A model generated the notes under the pieces. It was not told the origin of the DNA and did not search any database. It worked only from the letters and a program-made list of their open reading frames with translations. From the NCBI GenBank assembly GCA_019925105.1, contig JAHGAU010000005.1, forward strand, positions 496,001 to 560,000: a stretch of 64,000 nt of DNA, given 5' to 3'. The position numbers and the translations under genes were made by a program. Source of the stretch: Niebla homalea (taxonomy: Eukaryota; Ascomycota; Lecanoromycetes; Lecanorales; Ramalinaceae). This document shows positions 32,225 to 43,092 of the stretch, piece after piece (the stretch's first letter is position 1; every line of letters starts with the position of its first letter).

Positions 32225-33881
32225 TCATTCATCCATCAACTCCGCCAACTCCTTCTCTTCTTCCTCTGTCAATCCACCTCCACCCTTCCCCTCCGGCTCA
32301 TCCTCCTCCTCCTCCTCCTCTCCCTGGCACCCCTCCTCCATCATCCTCTTCTTCACATTCCCCAGATCCTCCTGATCCAAAGACCACACCCTCACCGTCC
32401 GATCGATCCCCACACTAACCACCCTCCTCCCCTTCCCCCCCCTTTCCCCACCCACCACAACCAACCCCGTCACCTCATCGAAATGGCCCCTCAGCACAGC
32501 TTCCAACTCCCCAGTCCCCCGATCCCACACTTTGACATCCTCATCCCTCCCCGCGGTGACGACCCAGCCACCCACCTCATCAACGCAGACGCTGCGGACG
32601 TAATCACCGTGTTCCAACACCGTATCCACTTCCCACCGTCTTGGCCCCTCCTCCTCCTTCATAGTCTTGGTAGTGGTGGTGGTGGTGGTGGTGGCGCGTG
32701 GTGAAAGACACATGGCCCTCCCATCCGAACTCGCCGTCCAGAGTTCCGCATCCTCTTCCTCCTCCACCTCCCCTTCCTCGACAAAACACAACGAATTAAC
32801 GCTGGTTTCGTGCACAGCGATGGGCGGCTGATCCGCGCCCACCTCGGCAGCAGAGGAGCAGAGGTCGCGCGACAGCCGCCACCGACGGATGCAAGGGTCC
32901 GAGGAGGTGGAATAGATGACCACCCCGCCACCACCATCACCACCATACTCTTTTCCTCCTCCTCCTCCTCTCTCTCCTGCTGCTCCTCCATTTTCGGTCC
33001 AAGTAGAGGGGGAGGTGGAGGAAGGGGCATGCAGCGTGCTCGGATCGACCGCGAGGCACAAAACCCCGCGCATCGGAGTCACGCCTGTTGTGCTGCTCTT
33101 CAGCACATGCAACCGCTGCGAGGTGGCCGGGTCCCAGATGATTATGCTGGCGTCGGCGCTGCCGGAGATGAGGACGTCGGTAGTACTGTTGCTGCTGTTT
33201 ATGGGGGGCTTCTTTCTCTTCTCGTCGGGGTCGTCTGGTGGAGGGGAAGTGGGGAAAGGGAGGGAGAGGTAGAGCAGGCATTTGACGAAGTCGGTGTGGC
33301 CTGTGAAGCGCTTGAGGGGCCGGGTGGTGGCGGTGTCCCAGGACCAGATGGTTTTGTCCCAGCAGGAGGCGTAGAGGGTTGGCTTGCTGCTGCTGGTGGT
33401 AGGGGAGGGGGAGGAGGAGGAGGGCGAGAAGGCGAGAGAGGTGAGGGGGGCGGTGGGACCGCGGTAGGTGTGCGTGGTTTCACCGGTCTGTGGATGGTTT
33501 GGTATCAGTCTAGACGTCTCTCTGTCGGGATGTAGTGTGGAATAGGCGGAGTCTAGAGTCTGTGTGATAAGGATGGATGACTGGCTCACCTACTTCAAGC
33601 ACAAGGTGTCGTGCGGTGCCATCGCTACAGGCTACATATACTGCATCAGGTTGCGATGGGTCGGCGATCACACTGAGGATCTTGCTGGGAAGATGGATGG
33701 GCGAGCCATGCTTGTTGCGCGACTTCTTCGCTTTGCGCGTGCTGTCGGCGAGGGAGTCGCTGTTGATGGGGTATCAGCCATTGATCAGCTCGGGCGTAGA
33801 CAACTTTTTGGTTGCCACATAGACTATGGGATTGTCTCACCTGGTTTGGAAGAAGTGATCAGGGTCATTTGAGGTCGACAT
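32225..33881 (-). CDS. WD40 repeat protein, function unknown
   Basis: There are three exons: 33881-33841, 33759-33594 and 33487-32225, giving 489 residues. Introns are 81 and 106 nt; donor GTAGGT in intron 2 keeps phase and reads HLVLE-TGETTHTYRG. At least six WD repeats are visible, with endings such as DKTIWSWD, DASIIIWD, CIRRWRL, DVKVWDRG and RTVRVWSLD. Repeats are separated by long low-complexity loops (poly-Ser, poly-Gly, poly-Thr, poly-Glu). The N-terminus (MSTSNDPDHFFQTSDSLAD) and the acidic C-terminus (EEEEEEDEPEGKG; LTEEEEKELAELMDE) are disordered. It is probably a scaffold in a complex I cannot name. It ends 57 bp from the convergent YyaL-family gene. Confidence 0.8.
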
Positions 33882-33937
33882 TAGTGTAGATGAAGAACAA
33901 GGCATTGGTTTCGAAGTTGCAAAACCCGGTCGCGCAG

Positions 33938-33945
33938 TCACGTGA
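33938..33945. promoter_or_regulatory. TCACGTGA palindrome upstream of the WD40 gene
   Basis: A perfect 8-bp palindrome with a CACGTG core lies 57 bp upstream of the WD40-protein start codon. It fits a bHLH (Cbf1-type) binding site. A regulatory role is inference from position. Confidence 0.4.
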
Positions 33946-34134
33946 TCGTCAGAAAGCATTATTTTGACTGGAAGTGATAGATGAGGAAAAAGAGGAAAGG
34001 GGTAGATTTGCGCCGAACATCTGTACCAGGGGCGATAGATTGTGCCAGAGTTATGGCATTTGCATGATATATACCAGCTTACTGACAGTGTATCGCTCTA
34101 TGCCCTTTGAAAGATGACGCTCATAGAGGCCTTA

Positions 34135-34833
34135 CTAGGTCACTTGAACGGAACCTGTAACAGTTGTACCTGTCCCATTTCCTGGCCGTACACTCACAGG
34201 GCCACCCAGAGTGAATCTGGGGTCGACCACCACAATTCTTCCGGATTGCGCACCGACACGGATGGCAGAGTAATCTCCCGCGTTCGGGTGAAGGAATTGA
34301 TAATAAATCTCCTTGTCCGGCGAGCTCTCCTCCATGATGGAGGCATAATTGAATGGCACACGGATGCCTCGCTGACGTATGATAGCCTGCGCTTGAGTGA
34401 TGCCGAGATTGACATCGGACCAAAAGAAATAGGGAAGTTGTCTGTCGACCGGATACTCGTATGGAAGATCCTTTGGTCCAGTCCATCTGATGCCGCTTTT
34501 AGCCACCCTCATCCTCATCAACAAGAACTCTGGGGAGGCTGAGAACACAATGTCAATGGCTAGTCTCTCTCTGATCTGAAGGTTGCCGACGATGATGAAG
34601 ATGGGTCGGGCGCTAGGGTTTGCATCTTTCGCGATCCTCAGTGCTGTCTGCACGTACTCATACAGATAATCGCCCTTGGGACTGTTAACAGTGGAAGAAC
34701 TTCTTCCACTGCTTTCAAGGGCGGTCGAGTTTCCAGACTGCACGGGGGCGGATCTTGGCTGAATAGCAAGACAGGAAGCTAAATTCTGAAGAGGTATGCA
34801 GCTCCAAAGAATGACAGCGAGGAGCTTCATCAT
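34135..34833 (-). CDS. Predicted secreted protein, unknown family
   Basis: This is a single-exon gene of 232 residues. It begins MMKLLAVILWSCIPL, a typical signal peptide ending near ASCLA. The mature part has a Ser/Asn-rich stretch (about 30-55) and then a mixed alpha/beta region with FFWSDVNLGITQAQAIIRQ, followed by FLHPNAGDYSAIRVG. It ends in a Gly/Thr/Val-rich tail. Two Asn-X-Ser/Thr sequons occur (NST near 35 and NGT near 220). I do not recognise the family. Extracellular location is inferred from the signal peptide. Confidence 0.7.
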   Translation of the reverse strand: MMKLLAVILWSCIPLQNLASCLAIQPRSAPVQSGNSTALESSGRSSSTVNSPKGDYLYEYVQTALRIAKDANPSARPIFIIVGNLQIRERLAIDIVFSASPEFLLMRMRVAKSGIRWTGPKDLPYEYPVDRQLPYFFWSDVNLGITQAQAIIRQRGIRVPFNYASIMEESSPDKEIYYQFLHPNAGDYSAIRVGAQSGRIVVVDPRFTLGGPVSVRPGNGTGTTVTGSVQVT

Positions 34834-35281
34834 CCAGAGCTTGCATGCTGAAAAGGAAATGGAATCTTACGCCTTCCCGCGAACTGAATTGATATGTTTT
34901 GCTTCATGGCGATCTTTACAGCAGCAGCTTATCAAGAGAGCACGGATCGCATACCACAAGCCATCTATCTCAAGTCGAAACGTTGATGAGCTTAGCGTGG
35001 TTCAGCCAGTGGACAGACGCGAACAGGAAGAGCATTGGGGGCTGCGCGATGAAGACAAATGTCTCAGGGGTAAATTTTGCTCCAATGCTTTTGATTCTAG
35101 TTAGATAAGGCATGGAAGATAACAATGCTTCGGATGAAACTCCAAATACAAGACTGACGGCTGCAGAAAAGGGTATTTACCGCCCAATCGGAGATGACTA
35201 GCTGAGCCCACGCGAGACCGTGACATGGATAGGACGAAGCTCGCGCAAATCAACGCAGGATCGAGCTTGGAAAAAGCACCC
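34834..35281. other. Intergenic region
   Basis: 450 bp between the secreted-protein start and the antiporter stop. No gene is seen. Overlapping short frames at 34796-35108 lack features. Confidence 0.45.
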
Positions 35282-36988
35282 TTACTTTTGCTTGATCTCA
35301 GACTCACTTCCTCTGGAGGACCCAGGCTCTGCCGGCTTGATCTCATCGGCATCGCCAGAACTCGAGCTTGGGTCATTCTTCGCCAGATCCTTGAGCTCGT
35401 GGACTTGTGCATTTTTTATATTTTCGAGCGATGTACGTTTCGGCGTGCCATGCTCTGATGGTATGACTGTACCACCAATCTTGAAGACAGGGCGGAGAGG
35501 CTCTTGCCTCGAGCGGGTATTGTCCCTTCGTAGACGATCACCGCTGCGATTGAAATGGTTAGAGCCTAGGACTCTTTCGCGCAGGTGGAAGGGTGGATCG
35601 GGCTCCTCTGGATCCTCACTCATGGACCGGGAAGTCATGGCCTCGGACACCGTCCGGGGAAGGTGATAGCCAAGCTTACCAAGTGGAACACTGAGTCCAT
35701 GGACGACGATACTACAAATGGCCAGGAACCAGACGACGACAAGAAAGACACTCTCCAGTTCCTTCGCGTCTTCTCGCTCTTCACCGTCCACTGTGACTTG
35801 GCGTAAAAAGTCAAGACTGAGGTAGAGGTAGAAGACAGCGCTGACTCCGATGGGTCCAAAGAAGCCCACAAATAGTGCTTGTTGTTTCTCTTCGATCTGC
35901 CATATCTTCCAATGAAGCGCAAAGACAATCGGCAGACGACGGAGGAGTAGGACCAGTATTCCTAGGAAGATAAGTCGGTAGATAGGAATCACATCATTAT
36001 GGACGAATGAAGCCCATGGACAGACAGCGCCAAACCACATGAAAATGGACAAATTGAGCAGCATGTCGATAGTGGGCTGGAGTGAGTCGTCTAATGTCTC
36101 CAACCGGAACCAGTCATCGTAGGTAAAAGCGTTTCCGGCCACAAAACACGCGAGGACGTCGTCGCTCCCAATCATGCCGCAGGTGCCGGTGATGAAAAGG
36201 GCCAAGGTGATGGCGAAGACGAGGAAGTTCTCTCGGTCCACAAATTTGCGCTGCTCGGCGAAGTGTAGGAGCTCCTTGGCTACCCAGCCGACAGCAATGC
36301 CATACACGACACTCAGGAGAATTGTGTAGCCCCACGTCTCTCCGATCCAATCGCCCATGGCAAGGCCGGCACCGCCAGGTTGGCCTCGTCCGCCGTAAGT
36401 GACATATTTGATCAAGTAGAGGGCGAAAAACAAGAAGGGATATCCAAGCCCATCATTTGCTCCTGACTCTGCAATGATGATTTTCTGTAGATCTTTCGGT
36501 ATGTTCTTGTCTGCAAACTTGCCCTTCACAATGGAATTGGATAGAACGGGATCGGTTGGTGTGACACACGATCCGATGGCAAGTGAGTGCAAGAAGCTTA
36601 TATTGGGAACCATGGCCCAGACCAGGAGGCTACTGGAGACCCACATCACGGTCATGGCGGGACCCAGAAGAAGGGCAAGGCTCCTCCATTCTTTGAGGAC
36701 GTATTTGCTGGGGAGCTGAACACCAGCAAGCACCAATTGCACCCCCAGGACGAGGCGTGTGAAATAGAGGGTGACATCGGCAAGGTACTCCTCATCATTC
36801 AGGCAATATTCCAGGGGTTTAAGCCAATTGGTACCATGGGAAAATAGGATACCGCCGCCTAGTGATATGAGCGCCTCGGACAGGTAGAAACGTTCCTTGA
36901 GCAGGTAGCTCACAAGACCAAACAGGGTGATGAAGCCTCCTAATGTTGCGCACACAACATTGAAATTGGAAATGTCAAGGGTGGGCAT
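35282..36988 (-). CDS. Plasma-membrane Na+/H+ antiporter (CPA1, Nha1/Sod2 type)
   Basis: This is a single-exon gene of 568 residues. The start is the ATG at 36988 (MPTLDISNFNVVCATLG); the in-frame codon two residues earlier is TTG. About 12 membrane helices fill residues 1-430. Key family motifs are the TPTDPVLSNSIVKGKFA segment and the Asp pair in ESGANDGLGYPFLFF (the ND pair that binds cation and proton), plus GSDDVLACFVAGNAFTYDDW and FGPIGVSAVFYLYLS. The family exports Na+, Li+ or K+ in exchange for protons and supports salt and pH tolerance. The cytosolic tail (about 440-568) is only 130 residues, shorter than the several hundred of budding-yeast Nha1 and closer to fission-yeast Sod2. Confidence 0.92.
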   Translation of the reverse strand: MPTLDISNFNVVCATLGGFITLFGLVSYLLKERFYLSEALISLGGGILFSHGTNWLKPLEYCLNDEEYLADVTLYFTRLVLGVQLVLAGVQLPSKYVLKEWRSLALLLGPAMTVMWVSSSLLVWAMVPNISFLHSLAIGSCVTPTDPVLSNSIVKGKFADKNIPKDLQKIIIAESGANDGLGYPFLFFALYLIKYVTYGGRGQPGGAGLAMGDWIGETWGYTILLSVVYGIAVGWVAKELLHFAEQRKFVDRENFLVFAITLALFITGTCGMIGSDDVLACFVAGNAFTYDDWFRLETLDDSLQPTIDMLLNLSIFMWFGAVCPWASFVHNDVIPIYRLIFLGILVLLLRRLPIVFALHWKIWQIEEKQQALFVGFFGPIGVSAVFYLYLSLDFLRQVTVDGEEREDAKELESVFLVVVWFLAICSIVVHGLSVPLGKLGYHLPRTVSEAMTSRSMSEDPEEPDPPFHLRERVLGSNHFNRSGDRLRRDNTRSRQEPLRPVFKIGGTVIPSEHGTPKRTSLENIKNAQVHELKDLAKNDPSSSSGDADEIKPAEPGSSRGSESEIKQK

Positions 36989-37980
36989 CTTCAATGTCGG
37001 GGTTGCTCCAATTCGGCACTCGGTGACCGATGTAAATAGGTAGAGGATGTTATTCGTATTTGATCCAAGAGTGTATATATCTTTCGGTTTTGCCTCCTAT
37101 GGACTCTGAAATGTGTTAAATGTTTCCTGTGATAGATAGTATACTATAAGGCCGTCACCAGGCCGAAAATCAGTGTTATTGAATCGAGGCGAATAGTGGA
37201 GAGGTGACGGCAAGAACAAAGGTATACGACAAGGTAAGACTGCTGGTGTGGACCATCTGTTCGAGCATGCTGTGTTAGCAACTCAATCTGGGATAAGAAT
37301 GCTAAGCTTTGAAGTCAAGATTTGTCTTGTCATGAGAGGAACAGGGAAGTCCTTTGTTTTGTAGATGGACACCCCCCCCAACTGAGTGGCAATGCCCAGC
37401 ATTGCCGAGCCTACTATATCCGCTCTACGGAGGCTAGCTGCTGGGCGCCGAGCCGGTAGCCGTGGGCTTATCAGGCCCAGGCCCCACATAAATTAGGCGG
37501 TGAGTTCGACCCAAACATAGGTACCTTATGTATATAACAAGTAGATGATGATATGCCACTTGCACGAACTATACATACTATGGGATTTAGATTGTAGCGC
37601 TAGCTACTTTATGTCTTGATGCGCAGGTACATAGTGAACCCTTCAGCCAATCCATACAATGCGGCGGCAATTGTGAGGCGGAATCATCTCGCCTACTATT
37701 TCTTCAGGCTGTGTTCCAAAGCAGTTTAATTTGCTTAGGTATGTCAGCGAACACTACATAGCCACATTGTCCTCGAGCCATGTATTATCAGGCAAGGGAG
37801 TTGATAGGCCATCTACTGCAGCCAAGTGTAGAACGTTATTCTGAATCCAGGGGGTCAGGTCACTCCATGGTAGAGTGTTCTTTCAGCAAATTATGCCTTA
37901 CTATGAATTCATTCCTTGCTCAACTGCTCCTCAGCGAAGATGATGGCCACGTATCAATTAATGTCTTGGTTGCGTATCTT
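36989..37980. other. Intergenic region with a GC-rich structured patch
   Basis: About 1 kb. A GC-rich patch at 37380-37500 contains small inverted repeats (GGGCTTATCAGGCCC) and is followed by AGGTACCT. The rest is AT-rich. No gene is supported. Confidence 0.4.
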
Positions 37981-39355
37981 TCAGACCAATTGAGCCGCTG
38001 ACCTCGCCCCCTCGACAGCCAGCCTATCCGCCTGCACATTACCCTCGTTCGTCGAATGGCCCTTGACCCACTCAAAGATCGTACTCTTCGGGCGCAGCTT
38101 GTCCCTCTCCTCCACTTTGGCCAGGATGTTTTCAATCAGGTCCTTGTTCTCCACAGCTTTCCCTGTCGCGTTCTTCCACCCGTTTCTCCTCCAATTTTTG
38201 TACCAGCTGGTCACGCAGTCGATCGAGTATTTAGAGTCGGTGATGATGACGACTTCGCAGTTCTTCGGGACAATCTCCAAGGCTCGCTGCACAGCTGTCA
38301 GCTCCGCACGCTGGTTGGTCTGCCTGGTTCCCAGAAGCCTCTCAGAGACGTTTCTGGGAGGTCACAAGTCAGCTCAGCCTCCGTTGAAAAGTGGAAAGTG
38401 TTTGCATTGTACACACCTCCTATCGCCAGGTCCAAAGTAGACGCCCACTCCTGCAAACGCACCAGCAGTACCATTGCCAATGGAGCTTCCGTCCGTATGT
38501 ATTCGTATAGGCCCCGTCACCGTTCCTCCCGAGGGAGCCCGCTTCATGGCCTGTCGCTGCTCCTCCGTCTTGTATACCAGCTCCCCACTGTCCGGATCCA
38601 ACATGATATCTGGATCAAACCCATCCACAGCATCTGGCGGCAGTGGACCCTTGCCTGGCTCGTATTTCAGCTCATGATTCTCTATCCCATTCAGCGACGA
38701 TTTGTGTAATCCACCCCTCCCATTCTTCTTCGCTGCCTTCCTCTCTGGCGCCTGACTCGCCTCACTGAGTTGGGAGATGCCGTCATTGTATGTGAAGAAG
38801 GCATTACCATCATCAAGGAGGGGCGTCGTCTCAGGGGAAGCTTCATTCTTTGGAACCACGTCTGCACCTTCGAGGAAACGTTGGGCCTCGACCCGCGTGG
38901 AGAAAGATCTATGTTTGGGCTTCTGCCATCCAGTAATCTGCTCTTGTACCTCTGCCCAGTCTGTGTAGATGCCAGGGACTCGGCCGGATCTGACGGCGTA
39001 GAATTTGGGGTGTGAGGATGCAGAGGCGCTGTCAACAGGGTTCTCGCCGGCGACATAGCGCTCGGCGTCGGTCAGGGTGGAGAAGGATTTGACTTGATTG
39101 ACACATAGCTTAGCTCGAGCCCCGCTCCCAGAAGTAGAAGTATGGAACTTGTGAGGGAGTGAGCTCACACATGGCTTTCTTGAATCCCTTGACCTGTTCC
39201 AAGCAGTCGGCATAGGTTGAGTAGACCCCTGGTTTGTACCCGGTGCGGACCGCGTAGAATTTCTTATCCATGCCTCGCTTTCTCTTCGTACCGCTCGAGG
39301 CGTTGCTTGCAAGCTGGCTCGTCGAGGCGGCGGAAACGATATCAGACCCAGGCAT
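37981..39355 (-). CDS. Ribonuclease H1 with two hybrid-binding domains
   Basis: There are three exons: 39355-39169, 39092-38417 and 38353-37981, giving 411 residues. Introns are 76 and 63 nt with matching phases. The enzyme cuts RNA in RNA-DNA hybrids. Two N-terminal hybrid-binding (Cauli_VI-like) domains are present: KFYAVRTGYKPGVYSTYADC (about 30-75) and KFYAVRSGRVPGIYTDWAEV (about 100-145). A 100-residue linker follows. The catalytic RNase H fold shows the four acidic residues: Asp in IHTDGSS, Glu in NQRAELTAVQ (restored by the last splice), Asp in IITDSKYSID, and Asp in NVQADRLAVEG. The start MPGSDIVSAAS precedes a basic cluster (TKRKRG) that could be a nuclear signal. A basic stretch upstream is in frame but has no ATG. 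Confidence 0.94.
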
Positions 39356-39834
39356 TGTGTACGGATGCCAGTGGCTGCATGTAACTGTAAGTGGTTTGCA
39401 GGGACGTCTTCTTCTTGGCCTCAGCCAGGAGGAAAGTCTAGAAAGTGACAGCCTTGCTGAGCGTTTCAAAGCTTATCCGCGGAACCGTCGTCAGGATTTG
39501 CATACGAGAATGATGAATGATGATTTGGGGTTTGTCGAATAGCAAAGAAAGGTCTGCAAGGGGGCACGCTACCCATATCAGTAGTGGGGCTCGACAACCC
39601 CCCCCTATTTTCACCATACAACTGTCCGCAGTGGATCCAAAGGACTCAGTATTTTGGGTGAATATATTGTATATTGGTTACATAGCTAATGACGCTTCAA
39701 AACTGTGCTATGTCACACAAGACTGTATCGTGGGTATTCCGCTTGTCCACATCCCCAACGCCTCGCTCAATATGCCCCACTCAACTGTACAACGCCAATC
39801 TGCCCGTCACCCTTCAAGGCCACAAGATGATTCC
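39356..39834. other. Intergenic region
   Basis: 480 bp between the RNase H1 start and the PFK-2/FBPase-2 stop, both minus. No gene or RNA is recognised. Confidence 0.5.
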
Positions 39835-42124
39835 TTATGATGCAGTCAAGTGGGCAGCTCTCTGTAACTCGTAGTTTGGTACAAGGTCAAACCACTCCGT
39901 CTCTGCATTGTATCGGTACGCTTTGAATTCGACTCCGTATGGTTTCTAAGCGATCATTAGTGGACATCCAGGAAAGAGCTTCAAGAGGAGGCTTACAGGC
40001 TCGAGCATATAGAGCATGCCCAAGGGCACGTCTAGATCCGCCACTTCCTCCCGCTTCAGTCCTTTGAAGTAGGCTAGAAGTACCCTCGCCACGGAACGAT
40101 GGCCAACCAGTAGCACATGGTCTGTCATCCTCTCTACTTCATGTATGACAGGCCGCAATCTATTGATGATGTCCAGGTATCCCTCACCACCAGGACCCGG
40201 GTAGCGGTAATGTAGCTTGTCCAGCTTCCTGCGTGCATATTCCATCGCATGCTTGGATTTGATATCTTCATAGGTCAGTCCTTCCATGATCCCGGAATTC
40301 AACTCGTCAAGCATTCGCATCTGTTTTACATCGAAATCTTCTTCGTCAAAATGCTCGGCAGTCTGGATACTGCGTTTCAACATGGACGTCCAAACACAAA
40401 AATTCTTCCGCGTTGGCGCATCTTGCTCGTAGCTGGGGTTCGGTGGAGTCGTGTCTCCGGGCTGCGGCGGGAAATGCGTCGATAAGGCCTTTTCCTGCTG
40501 ATGAACCTCCCACATATCGCGTTGTGTCTTGACGAATGCGTTCAGTGCTTTGGCGTAGGCCCTGCCTTTCTCGGTCAAATCCGAGTCCCCACCGATCTTA
40601 CCCTTGACGTTGTCCACAGACTCTCCGTGTCGGGTGATCCAAATCTGCCGAGCGGCCAGGTTGAAATTCAGAAGATAGTAGTTGGTTTGCGCACTGAGGA
40701 AGCCCCGGATCTGGTGTGAAATGATCTTCCGACCAACATCAATCATTTGAATGTAGGGCATGTTGTTCCTCTCTTCATAATCGCCCAGGGAAACATACTT
40801 TTGTTGGTACATCTCCACGCGCTTTTTGAAGTCCTCCAGAGCAATGGTAGGATCCTGATCTTTGTAGTCAGGCCCTGAAAGCTTAAGGCGCATGTTGGAC
40901 TCGAGCAGAGCTTCGTCGATGCACAGTGACTCGAGAAACAGGACGCCGAGGTCGGGACCCGCTCTTGCGCGGACTCTCTCTACTATGGCTTTTCTTCGCT
41001 CGAGTGTACTGTTGGTCGCATCAAAGATCCCTACTGATCCCCCTTGATCAAGGACAAAGTCCAACAGTTCGTCGAGAGTTTCCATTGCGCATTGTTCCCG
41101 GATGACAGAGGCTTTCTCGTTGGACGGGTCGAAGAAATTGGCGCTCTGCTCTAGCGGCTCAGCCTCTGATTCTAACCCTTCCTTTGGCAATGCTTCTTGG
41201 TCTTCGTGCTCCGGTTCTCGACGTTTACTCTCTGCGTTGTTTACTGTTTGATACGAGGATTCTAGCGCTGATGGTGGAAGCTTCTCTAAAGGAGGCGTGG
41301 CCGGTGCTGAGCTGTCGTTGAGACGGATTGTCGTAGTAGGGGAGGTGGGAGGAGTCAGCATGTTGTGATCGTGCAGGCCCCCGTTCGCAGTGGTCATGTC
41401 GCGCGGCGTCGGCTTTGGCTTCTGAGGATGTTTGGTTCCTGATGGCCCTCCAGCAACGACACGGCGCCTTTCACCAACATTGAAGATTTTGGTATCGTGT
41501 TGCAACCAATTCAGGTAACGGGCCACCTTCTTGGTGATATAGCTTTTACCTCTCGCGGGAAGACCGACCATGACAATGACAAGCTTGGAACCGACGTCTC
41601 TTTGAGAGATTCGACCATCGGGAGAAACCTTGGATTTTGTCAATCCGGGTATGTCGAGAGTCGTCGCAGCACGCGGGCGTGAAGGCGTCGACGTGCCAGA
41701 GTCTCGTCGTTGAGGATGGCTAGGATAGGTCAGTAAGCATACCCCCCCATCAAGGTCTTTGCTGGATGCTGTACATTACGGGGCTATTTGCAGCTGTTGT
41801 GGAAGGACTTGTGGTTGGTGTATCACTCAAAGGTCTTCCATCACTAATAGAGCCTTTCTTCGTGGTTGCTTGAGAGGAAAGGAGATTGCCATTGATGTTA
41901 CTGTGACCATTGGATTTGGTTTGGGTCAGGTTTTCATCGTCTGGTGTGTGCGCGCCTTCGGTGCTGGGGGTAGCAATCTGACTCATTATTGCGGATTTGG
42001 CTATGCCCGAATGCTGAGATTGGCGGCGAGTAGGTGTTGTCTTCTTTGGGACTTGATCTGTATGATCCGCACTGGCACGCTTCACTTCTGGATCCTTGTA
42101 CTCGCCATTGCCGAGCAGCGGCAT
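39835..42124 (-). CDS. 6-phosphofructo-2-kinase/fructose-2,6-bisphosphatase
   Basis: There are three exons: about 42124-41775, 41719-39997 and 39945-39835, giving about 727 residues. The enzyme sets the level of fructose 2,6-bisphosphate, the regulator of glycolysis. The kinase half has the P-loop GLPARGKSYITKK and GIFDATNSTLERRKAI. The phosphatase half keeps its catalytic residues: His in ITRHGESVDN, Glu in LNSGIMEGLTYEDI, and the second His in LVGHRSVARVLLAYF, so both activities are plausible. The last small exon restores KPYGVEFKAYRYN. An insert of about 85 residues sits between NVGERRR and SANFFDP. The first 120 residues are disordered and Ser/Thr/Pro-rich. The start is uncertain; I took the first ATG after a likely 5' UTR intron acceptor near 42250. 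Confidence 0.9.
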
Positions 42125-43092
42125 GGTAGCCGACTGCGGCGGAGAGCTTGAGCTTTCTATGGAGAGACTGGGGTGGCACAGGGAGTTGACGTCAGGTGAA
42201 GCAGGTAAGGGACCACCTGCACGATTGTGCGCCTGTTGTAAAGGGTCCTGCAACAATCAAGTGTCAGGGTGGGTGATGATGAATCCAGGGAAATCGTAGT
42301 TGAGAGGGAAATTTCACAAAGTTTGATCATTCCCCAGCTGGCGCGCAAGGTGAGGCCGAGCAAGTTCAGGCCTTCAGAGATCCCGGTGCCTTTCCCGAGA
42401 GCCGCAGTTTCTAGGCGGCCTTCGAGCCTTCTAGAGCCGGGAGCGTAGATCAGACAAGCTAGGTAGGTACCTAAATGAAACTCTCCAACAGTCAGCCAGC
42501 ACAGACTGCACCGTCCCCTGATGTGGATTCTAAGACTTGACGGTTGAAGCTATCATGAACTCATGGTGAAGCAAATTTGCGTAATTGCCATGGTGTCCCC
42601 AATATAAGGTTGCATTCGAGCGATGATCAAGTAGCTGGGGCTGTTGGCTTCGTTTGGCGGACGGCGAGGCCTATTGGCTAGGTATTGCGACCGGCCGCCT
42701 ATGCGAGTAATAACATCGCGTTCTTTCGTCTGACTTGCAGCTTCCGGTAGCTCTATCTCCTCCAATGAATTGCCCACGCTCCCCTCTTCAAATTTCAATT
42801 CTGCCACTGTACGCTTCCCGGGGATTCGGTCCAGCCAACACCACCTGCGTCTTTCTTCTGAAGAGCATCACTTTTGGTCTTTGCATTGAGCCTTGGAGCA
42901 GGGCAACTCCAGCGATACTTCATTAGCTTACGGGGTATGCACGATTCAGCGAGGTGCAGTCGATCCCCCACGTGACAAGCATTGATGTGAACCCCCACCA
43001 CGCCCACTGACAGATGGCAGCCCCGGTGGCCGGTCGAGCGGGATTGACAGCAAAGTGACCAATGTCAGTCCAAAAGGCCGAACTGAAGAGGG
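42125..43092. other. Intergenic region; possible small minus-strand gene
   Basis: A minus-strand frame ending at 42553 reads LDRIPGKRTVAELKFEEGS and continues acidic to basic with no stop for about 100 codons. Its composition looks coding. An upstream frame from an ATG at about 42919 (MKYRWSCPAPRLNAKTKSDA) could be its first exon, but I could not find a splice that joins them in phase. A GC-rich patch (42361-42450) followed by AGGTAGGTACCT lies on the left. Confidence 0.3.

Noticed and set aside
38860..39350. Viral origin of the Cauli_VI-like domains in RNase H1
   Set aside because: Hybrid-binding domains of this kind are native to eukaryotic RNase H1; the name only reflects distant similarity.
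39356..39469. A 38-residue basic N-terminal extension on RNase H1 that looks like a mitochondrial presequence
   Set aside because: The extension would begin with TTG, and a TAA stop lies just upstream in frame. Without an ATG it is probably 5' UTR.
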